Assembly (NCBI GenBank): GCA_040512755.1
Contig: JBEVEP010000142.1
Location: forward strand, 1 to 33,861
Direction of reading: 5' to 3'
Length of the DNA stretch: 33,861 nucleotides
DNA from: JBEVEP01 sp040512755
GTDB lineage: Bacteria; Pseudomonadota; Alphaproteobacteria; Rhizobiales; Rhizobiaceae
Positions 1-9,618 of this stretch are shown in pieces. Below the pieces are notes generated by a model. The model was not told the origin of the DNA and ran no database searches. It saw only the letters and a list, made by a program, of their open reading frames with translations. The stretch's first letter is position 1. The number at the start of each line of letters is the position of its first letter. Position numbers and translations under genes: made by a program.

Positions 1-193
1 GCGTGGCCACCGAGGTGGCCATGATCTGCGGAGATGCACCCGGCAACTGGGCCGAGACATTGATGACGGGGAAATCGGCGCTGGGGAGTGCGGCGATCGG
101 CAGGAACCTGTAAGCGAAAAGCCCGCCGAGCACGAGGGCGAATGACATCAGCAAGGTCGCGACCGGCCGACGGATGCAGAATTCGGAGACCAT
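1..193 (-). CDS. RND efflux pump permease, N-terminal fragment (cut by window edge)
   Basis: Only the first 64 codons are present; the gene runs off the left edge. The reverse-strand translation begins MVSEFCIRRPVATLLMSFAL and continues through a first membrane helix into an LPIAALPSADFPVINVSAQLPGAS stretch, the typical start of MdtB/MdtC/MexF-like inner-membrane proton-drug antiporters (TM1, then the porter domain). Its ATG overlaps the adaptor gene's TGA stop by one base (TGATG on the minus strand), so the two genes are translationally coupled. Substrate cannot be read from this fragment. Confidence 0.88.
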   Translation of the reverse strand, partial: MVSEFCIRRPVATLLMSFALVLGGLFAYRFLPIAALPSADFPVINVSAQLPGASPQIMATSVAT

Positions 194-1425
194 CAGTTCT
201 TCCCGCCGGGCTGACCGTCCGGCGTTGCGTTTGCCGCGGATGTTGTGCTGCCGGCAGCCGCTTCGCGCACGCGCGTACCGTTGGAGAGCCTCGTCTGGCC
301 TTCGACGACGACCCGCTCGCCGCTCTTCAGGCCCTCGCTCACTGCGGTTCGGTCGCCTGCAGTCAGGCCGACTTTGATCTGGCGAACCTCGACCGTGTTG
401 TTCGGCCTGATGTCATAAACAAACGGTCCCTTCTGGCCGGATTGGACTGCGACTGTCGGGATGGATGTCATGTGCGGCATCGCACCGGCGTCGAGCACGA
501 CGTCGACATATTGCCCCGGCCAGAGGGTCAGTTCAGGATTCGGCACGCTCGCCCGCGCGGTGATGGTGCCGGATGACGCATCCACGCTGGAATCGAGGAA
601 GTCGAGCGTTCCCTGGCCGATCGGCCGTGGATCGCCGTCCAGGTGGAGCGAGACCGCGCCGGGCCGTGGGGAGGCAAGCGCCTCCTGGAGAAGCGGGAGG
701 TCACTCTCGGGCAGATTGAAGCTCACCCTGAGCGGATCGATTTCTGTGATTGTTACCAGGGGCGTCGCCGTGTTGGAGCCCGTGCTCGCGCTGACGACAT
801 CGCCGACGGCTACGCTGACGGCGCCAAGCCGGCCGGAGATGGGGGCGGTGATCGTCGCGTAACTGAGTTGCACCAGATCCTGGTCAAGCTGAGCCTGGTC
901 GCCGGCTATGGTCGCCTGTGCGGATTTCTCATTGGTCTGCGCCAGATCGTAAGCCTGTTGAGTGCCGGCCTTCTTCTCCGCCAGATCCTTGGCGCGGTTC
1001 AAATCCACTCCGGCCTCGTCAAGGACGGCCTGATCCTTGGCGAGCGTTGCCTTGTCGCGCTCCACCTGGGCTTTGAGGGCGCGGTCATCGAGCGTGAAAA
1101 GAAGATCGCCGGCCTTGACCATCTGCCCATCCTTCACCGCGATCGATACGATCTGGCTCGAAATGCGGGGGCTCACTTCGACCACGGCAGGCGACGAGAT
1201 TGAGCCGATCGCATAGCGGAGAATCGGGAAATCGGCCGTTGACGCAGTAGCCGCGACGACGGAAACCAGGCCAGCTGTATCGACCGGCTGTTTGCCGACG
1301 TTGGCATCGCCGTCACGCAAAGAGGCGAGCGCCGGCTCCAATCTTCCTGCGTCGCCCAGCCAGTAAAATGACGCGGCGGCTGCGCACACGGCCGCGAGCG
1401 TCAATAGGACCAACCTCCTCTGCAT
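193..1425 (-). CDS. RND efflux periplasmic adaptor (membrane fusion protein), 410 aa
   Basis: HlyD/MdtA-type adaptor that would link the inner-membrane RND pump encoded just downstream to an outer-membrane channel. Visible order: N-terminal membrane anchor or signal segment (about residues 1-25), a first half of the lipoyl/barrel-sandwich domain with VKDGQMVKAGDLLFTLDD, a coiled-coil hairpin of alternating Ala/Lys/Asp/Gln (about 115-185), the second lipoyl half with YATITAPISGRLG, then beta-barrel and membrane-proximal domains ending near GERVVVEGQTRLSNGTRV. Length and domain order are normal for the family. The ATG at 1425 is followed by a charged-hydrophobic leader; GGAG lies about 11 bases upstream. 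Overlap with the permease start shows they form one operon. No dedicated regulator adjoins it. Confidence 0.93.
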   Translation of the reverse strand: MQRRLVLLTLAAVCAAAASFYWLGDAGRLEPALASLRDGDANVGKQPVDTAGLVSVVAATASTADFPILRYAIGSISSPAVVEVSPRISSQIVSIAVKDGQMVKAGDLLFTLDDRALKAQVERDKATLAKDQAVLDEAGVDLNRAKDLAEKKAGTQQAYDLAQTNEKSAQATIAGDQAQLDQDLVQLSYATITAPISGRLGAVSVAVGDVVSASTGSNTATPLVTITEIDPLRVSFNLPESDLPLLQEALASPRPGAVSLHLDGDPRPIGQGTLDFLDSSVDASSGTITARASVPNPELTLWPGQYVDVVLDAGAMPHMTSIPTVAVQSGQKGPFVYDIRPNNTVEVRQIKVGLTAGDRTAVSEGLKSGERVVVEGQTRLSNGTRVREAAAGSTTSAANATPDGQPGGKN

Positions 1426-1733
1426 AGCAGTGGATTCTCCGAACCAGCGAACGGTCGTCCCTACGCGGGACCAGGTGCCCTCCCGTAGATAGTGCCGCAG
1501 GAGCGGCGAAAAACCGGTTCGGCGCCAGCATTAATAAGATTTAATGAAACAGATCGCGCAATTCGGTCGCGTTGGCGCGCAACATCAGCAGCCTGCTTGC
1601 GGCCCCTGTACGCGGAATCGTACAGAGTGCCAGGTGAAGGTGCTGGTCTCTTTTATCTGACCTAGTCCCTGTCCGTCCTGCAGGAACAGGGAATAAGACG
1701 TTTACGGATGACCGCTTTGCACCAAAAGCCGAC
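1426..1733. other. Intergenic region between cyclase 3' end and efflux operon
   Basis: 308 bases with no convincing gene. It must hold the promoter of the efflux operon (minus strand), but no clean -35/-10 pair can be picked by eye; an A/T-rich patch lies near 1530-1545. An imperfect inverted repeat at 1666-1692 (TCCCTGT ... ACAGGGA arms around the palindrome TCCTGCAGGA) lies 42 bases past the cyclase stop and could be a terminator for it, but no T-run follows it. Confidence 0.4.
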
Positions 1734-3509
1734 TTACGCTGATCCGGGCAGCCCGGCAGTTCGAAGGCCGTCCACCAGGTATTGTAGCGCGTTGGCGTCT
1801 GCGATCGGCCAATAGTCGCGGGTGAATGCAAGATCGATGTCAGGACGAAGCGCGTGCAAGGCTCCGATACTGCGGCGTGCGTCCTCCAGCCGCCCAAGGT
1901 GCGCCTGTGCGGCGGCCAAAATCGCCCAACGAGACCACTGGATGTTTGGTTCGTGCAACGACCGCTCGGCCGACTCGACCGCCTCCTCCAGCCGTCCCAG
2001 GAAGAGATATGCCTCAGCGCGTCGCACCAGGAACTGCCCGAAATACGGGTCCTGCGGGCTGAGACGCATCGCCAGCTCGATGTGCGGCAGCGCTTCCTGC
2101 GGGCGTCCGCCGGTGCCGAGCGCCATGCCGAGCGCGTAGTGGGCCTGGGCGAAGCTCGGCTCGAGCTCGATAGCCTTGTCGAGCTCAAGGATGGCCGCGT
2201 CGTGCCGTCGCAGGAGCGTCAGTGCTCTCCCCAGGGCATAGCGGTTGAAAGCATCCTGCCCGTCGATCCGCACGGCCGTCTCCGCGTACTGCAGGGCTGC
2301 AGTGTTCGCGGCATCCGCACCGTCAACGTACCCGCCGACATGCTGGAAGAAGAAGGCCTCCTCGGCCGCCGCATAGGCGCGTGCCAAGCCAGGATCGATT
2401 GCGATTGCCCTGCGGAAGAGAAGCTGCGCCTCGGCGAGGTCCTCGCGGGTCCGCCTGTAGGTATGCCACAGGCCGCGCTGATAGAGTTCCCAGGCGCGCA
2501 GGTCGTCGGGGCGCTTCGCCCGTGCCCGCTCGCGCTCTGCCTTGCCGAGCTCGGGCTCGATCGCGCCGACCAGTGTAGCCGTGATTTCGTCCTGAACGGC
2601 AAAGATGTCTTCCAGGTCCCTGTCGTAGCGTTGCGCCCAGACATGGTTGCCCGAGGCGCCGTCGATCAACTGCGCAGTGACCCGAACGCGATTGCCTGCT
2701 TTGCGCACGCTGCCTTCGAGCACATAAGCCACCCCGAGCTCGCGGGCCACCGCGCGGATATCCGGCGACTTGCCTTTGTAGGCGAAACTCGAGTTGCGGG
2801 CGATTACGAAGAACCAGCGTATCTGAGACAGTAAGGTGATCAGATCCTCGGTGATTCCGTCCGCAAAATACTCCTGCTCGGCATCGCCGCTCATATTGAC
2901 GAAAGGCAAAACGGCAATCGACGGCTTGTCCGGAAGCGGCAGCGCTTGGGATACCCCTGGGATCCCGGCGGAAGCCGCTTCACCGAGCCGGACGCGGTAC
3001 ACATGGACCAGGTCGGCGATGTTCTTCACCGCCAGTTCGCCGAGATCGTCATACGCCACATCAAGCCGGTCACGAACATAGTCGTAGACGCGGGCCGAGA
3101 GGCAGATCCCGTCGGGTTCCGCCAGCGCCTCGAGCCGGGCAGCCACGTTAACGCCGTCGCCGTAGATGTCGTCCTCGTCAATGATGATGTCGCCGACATT
3201 GATGCCCAGACGAAGCCGAATCTGCTGATCGCCGGGAATGTCTTTGTTGCGCTCGGCCATGCCGCGCTGAACGTCCACGGCGTGTGAAACCGCATCGACG
3301 GCGCTTGGAAATTCGATCAGAGTCCCGTCGCCCGTCGTCTTGACGACGCGTCCGCCATATTCGCTGACCTTCGGATGAAGGAACTCTGAGCGCAGCTTTT
3401 TCAGGCGAGCGAGCGTGCCTGCCTCGTCACGACCCATCATTTTTGAGTAGCTGACAACATCGCATGCAACGATTGCAGCCAGGCGACGCTGCACACGTTC
3501 GTCAGGCAT
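1734..3509 (-). CDS. Class III adenylate/guanylate cyclase with TolB-like and TPR domains, 591 aa
   Basis: Predicted soluble nucleotide cyclase with a large C-terminal protein-interaction module. Residues 1-180 form the class III catalytic domain: metal-binding Asp17 in ACDVVSYS, Asp61 in KTTGDG, Lys57 and Asp118 at the base-recognition positions, and the transition-state pair Asn121/Arg125 in GVNVAARLE, so all catalytic positions look intact. Lys/Asp at the base-recognition sites favours ATP over GTP. Residues about 195-330 are the TolB N-terminal-like module (PSIAVLPFVNMSGDAEQEYF, then LEGSVRKAG and VWAQRYDR), followed by TPR repeats from about 340 to 570. No transmembrane segment is visible. 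The same TolB/TPR module occurs in the winged-helix gene at 4218-5783. Rhizobia carry many cyclases of this layout, mostly of unknown trigger. Confidence 0.93.
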   Translation of the reverse strand: MPDERVQRRLAAIVACDVVSYSKMMGRDEAGTLARLKKLRSEFLHPKVSEYGGRVVKTTGDGTLIEFPSAVDAVSHAVDVQRGMAERNKDIPGDQQIRLRLGINVGDIIIDEDDIYGDGVNVAARLEALAEPDGICLSARVYDYVRDRLDVAYDDLGELAVKNIADLVHVYRVRLGEAASAGIPGVSQALPLPDKPSIAVLPFVNMSGDAEQEYFADGITEDLITLLSQIRWFFVIARNSSFAYKGKSPDIRAVARELGVAYVLEGSVRKAGNRVRVTAQLIDGASGNHVWAQRYDRDLEDIFAVQDEITATLVGAIEPELGKAERERARAKRPDDLRAWELYQRGLWHTYRRTREDLAEAQLLFRRAIAIDPGLARAYAAAEEAFFFQHVGGYVDGADAANTAALQYAETAVRIDGQDAFNRYALGRALTLLRRHDAAILELDKAIELEPSFAQAHYALGMALGTGGRPQEALPHIELAMRLSPQDPYFGQFLVRRAEAYLFLGRLEEAVESAERSLHEPNIQWSRWAILAAAQAHLGRLEDARRSIGALHALRPDIDLAFTRDYWPIADANALQYLVDGLRTAGLPGSA

Positions 3510-3741
3510 GGAGCGGTCTCGCGAGCGAATTTACCTCACACTTATCTTACGTGCACCGCTGTCGTGCGTCCACCAACGCCCGAATGCCTGCTTGGGTCAA
3601 ACCTGCGCGTTCGCGTAGGGCGCAGATTCGTCAAAAAGGCCGCCAGACCGCGGAGACGACGGAGGCAAGCCGATAACTGGCCGCCTTCGACGACAGAGCT
3701 GGCCGCGTGGAGCCTGCCGACCGGACGGTGACCCGCAGGTC

Positions 3742-4044
3742 TCAGTCATGCGATGCGATTTGGGTGCCCCTTTGCTTGGCCCAGCCGGGCGGATACAACG
3801 AGTCTGCCGGGTCGCCCGGCACGAAGTTGATGGTGTAGCCGAAGCCGGGCCGGTCCGGCAGAGCCTGTCGCTTAACCGGGAGCTGGGCCTCGGCAGTGGC
3901 CCCGATGGCGAATTGCATAGTATAGCCGAACCCGCGCCGGTCGGGCAGGGCTTCCCCCGCGAACGCCCACGATGCCAGGCCGGCGGTAGCTGGAAGCACC
4001 AGTCCCAGAAGGAACGCGGCCTTACGATTCGATTGGTGTTGCAT
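3742..4044 (-). CDS. Small secreted hypothetical protein with an internal duplication, 100 aa
   Basis: No family recognised. Start chosen at 4044 because GGGAG lies 7 bases upstream; an in-frame ATG eight codons earlier has no such site. The N-terminus (MQHQSNRK then a hydrophobic stretch to ASWAFA) is a clear Sec signal peptide, probably cut after Ala-Phe-Ala, leaving about 71 residues. The mature part contains the same unit twice, ALPDRRGFGYTMQF and ALPDRPGFGYTINF, about 30 residues apart, and ends in a Pro/Trp-containing tail. It is transcribed divergently from the winged-helix regulator at 4218, with about 170 bases between them, so regulation by that neighbour is possible but unproven. 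Codon use looks like real coding sequence. Confidence 0.65.
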   Translation of the reverse strand: MQHQSNRKAAFLLGLVLPATAGLASWAFAGEALPDRRGFGYTMQFAIGATAEAQLPVKRQALPDRPGFGYTINFVPGDPADSLYPPGWAKQRGTQIASHD

Positions 4045-4217
4045 ATATCTCTCCCGCAAACCGGCCACACCTGGGCCATTTCACTTGAGCCCAGCATGCC
4101 AGAACGCCGAAGCACCCGCTTGGCGAACAGCTTGGCGTCGGCGTGGCTTTTCCTTGGGGCAGCCTCGTTTTTGACTTTCCCGCGTCGTATTCCGTGGCCG
4201 CGACGCCGGAACCGCAT

Positions 4218-5783
4218 ATGCTCTATTTCTTTGACGGATACGCGCTCGATACCGACCGACGTGAGTTGCGCCGTGGTGAAAAGCTGCTGCCGGTCGAGCC
4301 CAAGGTCTTCGACCTTCTCGCGTACCTGATCGACAGCCGTGAGCGCGTCGTTAGCAAGGACGACCTGATTGCCCAAGTCTGGATGGGGCGTGTGATCTCC
4401 GAATCGGCGCTCAGCAGCTGCATCAACGCTGCTCGGGTCACGATCGGGGACAGTGGCGAGAAACAACACCTGATCAAGACGCTGCCCCGCAAAGGCATCC
4501 GTTTTGTCGGCACCGTGCGCGAGGAGAACAGTCCTGCAGGGCGGGCAGCACCGGGCGTCGCGCCTGCTTCGCTCAGTCCTGCACTTGCTCTTCCAGACAG
4601 GCCTTCGGTGGCCGTCCTGCCATTCACGAATCTCAGCGACGACAGTCAGCAGCAGTATTTCGCTGACGGACTTGCTGAGGACATCATTACAAGCCTTGGG
4701 CGGCTCGGATGGCTCTTCGTATCCGCTCGCGATTCGTCGTTCATTTATAAGGGCAGACAGGTCAGCGTAAGGCAGATCGGAAGCGAGCTCGGAGTGCGCT
4801 ATGTACTCGGCGGCAGCGTCAGGCGGTCCGGGCAGCAGTTCCGGATCGGCGCGGAGTTGAGCGAGGCGTCGACCGGTCTGCAGGTCTGGGCCGAGCGATA
4901 TGACGTCCACCTCGCAGACTTTTTCAGGCTGCAGGATCAAATTACGGAAAGCGTCATCGCAGCAATCGAGCCGCGGCTCTATGCGGCGGAGCACCAGCGC
5001 TTCAGGAGCCGGTCGCCAGACAGCCTCGACGCCTGGGGCTTCGTCATGCAGGCGATGCCATATGTGTGGGATTGGGGGTCTGCGCAGGATATCAAGATCG
5101 CGCAGGCGCTTTTAAGAAAAGCCACCGAGATCGATCCCGACTATCCCCGCGCCAACAGCCTGCTCGCATGGGCGCACGCAGCGCTTGTTCAGCTCGGACA
5201 GGTCGACGCGAGTGACGTCCTCAGCGCCGCTCGCGCACTGGCGCAGCGAGCAATCCAGCGCGATGCCGAGGACCCCTGGACTCATCTCGCGGCAGGCTAC
5301 GTTCATATGATCTCGCGGGACTTCGACGAAGCGGTCAAGGAGCTGACCGAAGCCATCGAACTGAACCCGAGCCTCGCTTTCGCTCACGTGGTTCTGGGAG
5401 CGACCTACGGCTATGGTGGCATGTCGGGCGATGGCCTGCGCCATTGTGAGATTGCGGCGCGGTTGAGCCCGCACGACTTCACCCAAGCTGTCAACTTTTC
5501 GGTGAGAGGGCTGTGCCAGTTCATGGCCGGGAATTTTGCGGAAGCGATCGAATTGGAGCGTCGGGCGGTAGAACTCCGACCGCAATTCGGCAGTGCTTGG
5601 CGCACGCTGGCAGCCGCTGCCGGAAAGGCTGGAAACCTCCACGCGGCTCGCAGCGCCCTGGCAGAGGCGAAACGCCTCCATCCGTCTTTGTCAGTTGAGT
5701 GGGTCGAGAAACATCATCCGATCGTGCAAGAAAAGAACCGCTTGACCTACATCGAGGGGCTTCGCTTTGCAGGTCTAAAATAG
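4218..5783 (+). CDS. Winged-helix (OmpR/CadC-type) regulator with TolB-like and TPR domains, 521 aa
   Basis: Probable transcription regulator. Residues 1-100 form an OmpR/PhoB-type winged helix: short N-terminal sheet (YFFDGYALDTDRRELRR), EPKVFDLLAYLI, the recognition segment VISESALSSCINAARVTIGD, and the wing ending KGIRFVGTV. A linker of about 30 residues leads to the TolB N-terminal-like module (PSVAVLPFTNLSDDSQQQYF, LGGSVRRSG, VWAERYDV) and then TPRs to the C-terminus. No membrane segment like that of CadC is visible, so it is probably cytoplasmic. The ATG at 4218 places the winged helix at the N-terminus as in homologues; a GTG at 4143 would add 25 residues that match nothing. Module order and sequence from residue about 125 parallel the cyclase at 1734-3509, implying shared ancestry with swapped heads. 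Confidence 0.9.
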   Translation: MLYFFDGYALDTDRRELRRGEKLLPVEPKVFDLLAYLIDSRERVVSKDDLIAQVWMGRVISESALSSCINAARVTIGDSGEKQHLIKTLPRKGIRFVGTVREENSPAGRAAPGVAPASLSPALALPDRPSVAVLPFTNLSDDSQQQYFADGLAEDIITSLGRLGWLFVSARDSSFIYKGRQVSVRQIGSELGVRYVLGGSVRRSGQQFRIGAELSEASTGLQVWAERYDVHLADFFRLQDQITESVIAAIEPRLYAAEHQRFRSRSPDSLDAWGFVMQAMPYVWDWGSAQDIKIAQALLRKATEIDPDYPRANSLLAWAHAALVQLGQVDASDVLSAARALAQRAIQRDAEDPWTHLAAGYVHMISRDFDEAVKELTEAIELNPSLAFAHVVLGATYGYGGMSGDGLRHCEIAARLSPHDFTQAVNFSVRGLCQFMAGNFAEAIELERRAVELRPQFGSAWRTLAAAAGKAGNLHAARSALAEAKRLHPSLSVEWVEKHHPIVQEKNRLTYIEGLRFAGLK

Positions 5784-5862
5784 GTCAGGGGCGCGCACAC
5801 AGCGCCAAGGCGCGACGCAAGGTCAAGGTTCGCACCAATGGCGGATTTGGGTCCTGGCGGGC

Positions 5863-6315
5863 TCATCGCACCACCAACACCGGCACCGGACTATGCGCCA
5901 GGACTTCCGATGTCTGGCTCCCGAGCACCAGTTTCCGTAGACCTCGACGGCCATGGGACGCCATCACGATCAAGCCGCAGTCGCGCGCCTTCGCCGCTTC
6001 AATGATCGCTTCGGCCGGATAGGCCCCTGGGACATGGACGGTGTCCGCCGCAACACCGAGCTTTTTTGCCACCGCCTCGACCGCTGCCAGCACTTCTTGA
6101 GCTATTTCCTTTTGGCCGGCCTCATACCGGGCCATTTCTTCCTGTCCAGGAAGCCATCCGGCGCCGACCCCGGAATGCACGGAGACTGGGTAGCGTTCGG
6201 TGACCGTGACGATGGTGACGCGGGCGCCAAGGCTCTTCGCAAGCGACAGACCGTGATCGACACCTTTCTGCGCCAATTCCGATCCATCGGTGGATATGAG
6301 GATATGGTCGTACAT
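5863..6315 (-). CDS. Universal stress protein (UspA family), 150 aa
   Basis: Single UspA domain of normal length. It starts MYDHILISTDGSELA, where the Asp contacts nucleotide, and ends with the ATP-binding loop ASHGRRGLRKLVLGS (Gly-9 residues-Gly-Ser) followed by the final strand VPVLVV, so this is likely an ATP-binding Usp. GGAGGA sits just upstream of the ATG. It converges with the winged-helix gene (79 bases apart) and is divergent from a small ORF and groESL, giving a stress-related cluster. Exact role unknown, as for most Usp proteins. Confidence 0.95.
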   Translation of the reverse strand: MYDHILISTDGSELAQKGVDHGLSLAKSLGARVTIVTVTERYPVSVHSGVGAGWLPGQEEMARYEAGQKEIAQEVLAAVEAVAKKLGVAADTVHVPGAYPAEAIIEAAKARDCGLIVMASHGRRGLRKLVLGSQTSEVLAHSPVPVLVVR

Positions 6316-6517
6316 TCCGGTCGTCCTCCATCGAGTCCAAACAGCTGCCGTGACCGAAGTTACGGTCTCCTGCCAGCTTCCGCAATTCGGTTCGGACGCG
6401 GTGCGTTTTGTCCGCGAGCGGGAAGGATACGCCCGGTCTCTTGATGTAAGAGCCGTCAGGACTATCTACGTGAGCGCGCTGGCTGTGGCGCGTGCGGATG
6501 GCAGGAGGATGACGGCC

Positions 6518-6736
6518 ATGGGCATGACACATCGCGACGTGACTTCGATTCTCGGACCGGTCGACGAGGCGATAGCTGCCGAAGTGTTGGCGATCGGAGC
6601 GACGCGGGAGGAACTTGCGCAGGCATGGGCATGGGTCAACAGCGATGAGGCCATGATCGGCGAAGGGCGCCATCTGCCTGACGGACGGGTGGCTGTCCTT
6701 GTCGATCTGCTGACGCCTGAACCGGATGAAGAATGA
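6518..6736 (+). CDS. Small hypothetical protein, 72 aa
   Basis: No family recognised. Start set at the ATG at 6518 because a perfect AGGAGG at 6503-6508 ends 9 bases before it; the ATG at 6509 touches the site and a longer frame back to 6290 would run through the uspA promoter region. The protein is acidic, begins MGMTHRDVTSIL, has a helical Ala/Glu-rich middle (VDEAIAAEVLAIGATREELAQAWAW, read as two short pieces around the Gly), and ends LLTPEPDEE. No signal peptide or membrane helix. It lies between uspA and the CIRCE-controlled groESL, so a stress-related role is a guess only. Confidence 0.6.
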   Translation: MGMTHRDVTSILGPVDEAIAAEVLAIGATREELAQAWAWVNSDEAMIGEGRHLPDGRVAVLVDLLTPEPDEE

Positions 6737-6878
6737 AGGCCCGCGGGACACGTGCGCGAGCCAAGGAATATACGTCCTTTGGGCGGCCCGAGAAGACGTT
6801 AAGACAACCACTCTGTCGACCGTGATTGGGACCGGGCCAATTTTTTAGCCCCGACCACGAAGTCGACCGAACGCAAGA

Positions 6879-6905
6879 TTAGCACTCTCGCATGGAGAGT
6901 GCTAA
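6879..6905 (+). promoter_or_regulatory. CIRCE operator (HrcA-binding site)
   Basis: Perfect match to the CIRCE inverted repeat: TTAGCACTC, nine-base spacer, GAGTGCTAA. HrcA repressor binds this element ahead of groESL and dnaKJ in many bacteria. It lies 139 bases before the groES ATG and 17 bases before the -35 of the RpoH-type promoter. Confidence 0.97.
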
Positions 6906-6922
6906 ATTAGGGGTCGCAAGCT

Positions 6923-6950
6923 CTTGAACGCGGCGTTTTCCTCCCCAGAT
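6923..6950 (+). promoter_or_regulatory. RpoH (sigma-32) type heat-shock promoter of groESL
   Basis: CTTGAA (6923-6928), 14-base spacer, CCCCAGAT (6943-6950). The -35 matches the sigma-32 consensus fully and the -10 matches CCCCATNT at seven of eight positions. A start just downstream would give an 80-90 base leader to groES. Together with CIRCE this suggests dual control by repression and by heat-shock sigma factor. Confidence 0.75.
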
Positions 6951-7043
6951 TTTTGCACGTAACGCCGCTTTTCGAGAGTCGCGAGCGGCATCGGCCCTAC
7001 GGTGTCCGTTGCGAGGAAAACACATCCGGTAAGGAGGACAACC

Positions 7044-7358
7044 ATGAAGTTCCGTCCGTTGCATGATCGAATAGTCGTCCGCTGCGTGGAGGCGGACGAG
7101 AAAACCCCAGGCGGCATCATCGTCCCCGACACGGCAAAGGAGAAGCCGCAGCAGGGCGAAGTTCTGGCCGTTGGGCCCGGCGTGCGTGACGAGAGTGGCC
7201 AGCTGAGGCCGCTCGATGTGAAGGCTGGCGATCGCATCCTGTTTGGAAAGTGGTCCGGCACGGAAATCAGGCTCGATGGCGAAGATTTGCTTATCATGAA
7301 GGAAGACGATGTGATGGGAGTCCTGGAGGTTGAATCCGCGGCCAGGAGAGCGGCCTGA
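7044..7358 (+). CDS. groES: Co-chaperonin GroES, 104 aa
   Basis: Heptameric lid of the GroEL chaperonin. Start at MKFRPLHDRIVVR, with AAGGAGG at 7031-7037 seven bases upstream; the frame is open further back but lacks a site. The mobile loop (EADEKTPGGIIVPDTAKEKP, about residues 15-35) and the IXV-containing loop are present, and the end DDVMGVLEVE is typical. It precedes groEL by 72 bases and shares its promoter. Rhizobia usually carry several groESL copies, and which one this is cannot be told from the window. Confidence 0.98.
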   Translation: MKFRPLHDRIVVRCVEADEKTPGGIIVPDTAKEKPQQGEVLAVGPGVRDESGQLRPLDVKAGDRILFGKWSGTEIRLDGEDLLIMKEDDVMGVLEVESAARRAA

Positions 7359-7430
7359 AGGAGCGGGTTCAAGAAACCAGCCACGTTTGAGAGCCAGTTT
7401 GCCGAAATGCTGCATTGAAGGAGTGAGATC

Positions 7431-9059
<1,629 letters not shown>

Positions 9060-9064
9060 GTTGA

Positions 9065-9102
9065 GGCGAAGGAGGGTCCGCGCTGCGTGGCCCTCCTTCG
9101 CC
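9065..9102 (+). terminator. Strong hairpin terminator after groEL
   Basis: Perfect 12-bp stem, GGCGAAGGAGGG (9065-9076) with CCCTCCTTCGCC (9091-9102), around a 14-base loop, six bases past the groEL stop. The tail after it is only weakly T-rich. It lies between convergent groEL and the CHRD gene and may serve both. Confidence 0.8.
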
Positions 9103-9148
9103 TTCTGGGGGTCTTATTCGTTCCTGGCCTGTACGCTGACCGCTGCGG

Positions 9149-9580
9149 CTACTGCGTCATTTCCAACTGGCCGCGAATTTCCCCGTCGGGGAACTTCGCC
9201 GTGTGGATATTGATGTACCACTTGCCGGCCTGCAGATCTGCCAGAAGCTGATCGGTCAGGTCGGCCGAGCCGCTCATGATTGCAGCCGAGATATCAACGG
9301 CCGGACCGGCATTCTCGCCCGCCGCTGCGGGACCATGGAAATGCGCCGCCGTCGCGTCGCCCGACAGGCCGCTGTAGTTCACTGTCCATGAAAGCTTCTT
9401 GGTATCGGTATCCACGCTAACGTCTGCGGTTCCGGTGCCAGCGCTGTCGGCGGGCGGCACCTCGCTCGCACCCTTCAGGTCGGCCTTGAATTTCATGGTG
9501 TCCGCAAAGACAGGTCCCGATGCCATCACGGCTGCCAAGGCCAGTACGGTAAGCGCGGGAATATTTTTCAGGCGTGCCAT
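9149..9580 (-). CDS. Secreted CHRD-domain protein, 143 aa
   Basis: Signal peptide MARLKNIPALTV through VFA, probably cut before Asp-Thr, then one CHRD domain filling the rest: KGASEVPPADSAGTG, the AAHFHGPA motif, DLTDQLLADLQAGKWYINIHT and the ending FPDGEIRGQLEMTQ. CHRD domains occur in chordin and in many small bacterial exported proteins; the bacterial role is unknown. Start placed at 9580 rather than 9619 because GGAAGGA precedes it and the leader then fits a signal peptide. Transcribed toward groEL. Confidence 0.9.
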   Translation of the reverse strand: MARLKNIPALTVLALAAVMASGPVFADTMKFKADLKGASEVPPADSAGTGTADVSVDTDTKKLSWTVNYSGLSGDATAAHFHGPAAAGENAGPAVDISAAIMSGSADLTDQLLADLQAGKWYINIHTAKFPDGEIRGQLEMTQ

Positions 9581-9618
9581 CTTTCGTCCTTCCGAAATGT
9601 TTTTGTTGATGAACATCA

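Noticed and set aside
1541..2188. 215-codon reverse-strand frame covering the cyclase 3' end and spacer
   Set aside because: Overlaps the TPR coding region in another frame; no ribosome site or motif in the part that extends into the spacer.
3597..4994. Reverse-strand open frame of 465 codons across the winged-helix gene and the small secreted gene
   Set aside because: It overlaps two better-supported genes and matches no family.
5784..5862. Hairpin GGCGC...GCGCC between the winged-helix gene and uspA as a terminator
   Set aside because: Only five base pairs and no T-run; too weak in GC-rich DNA.
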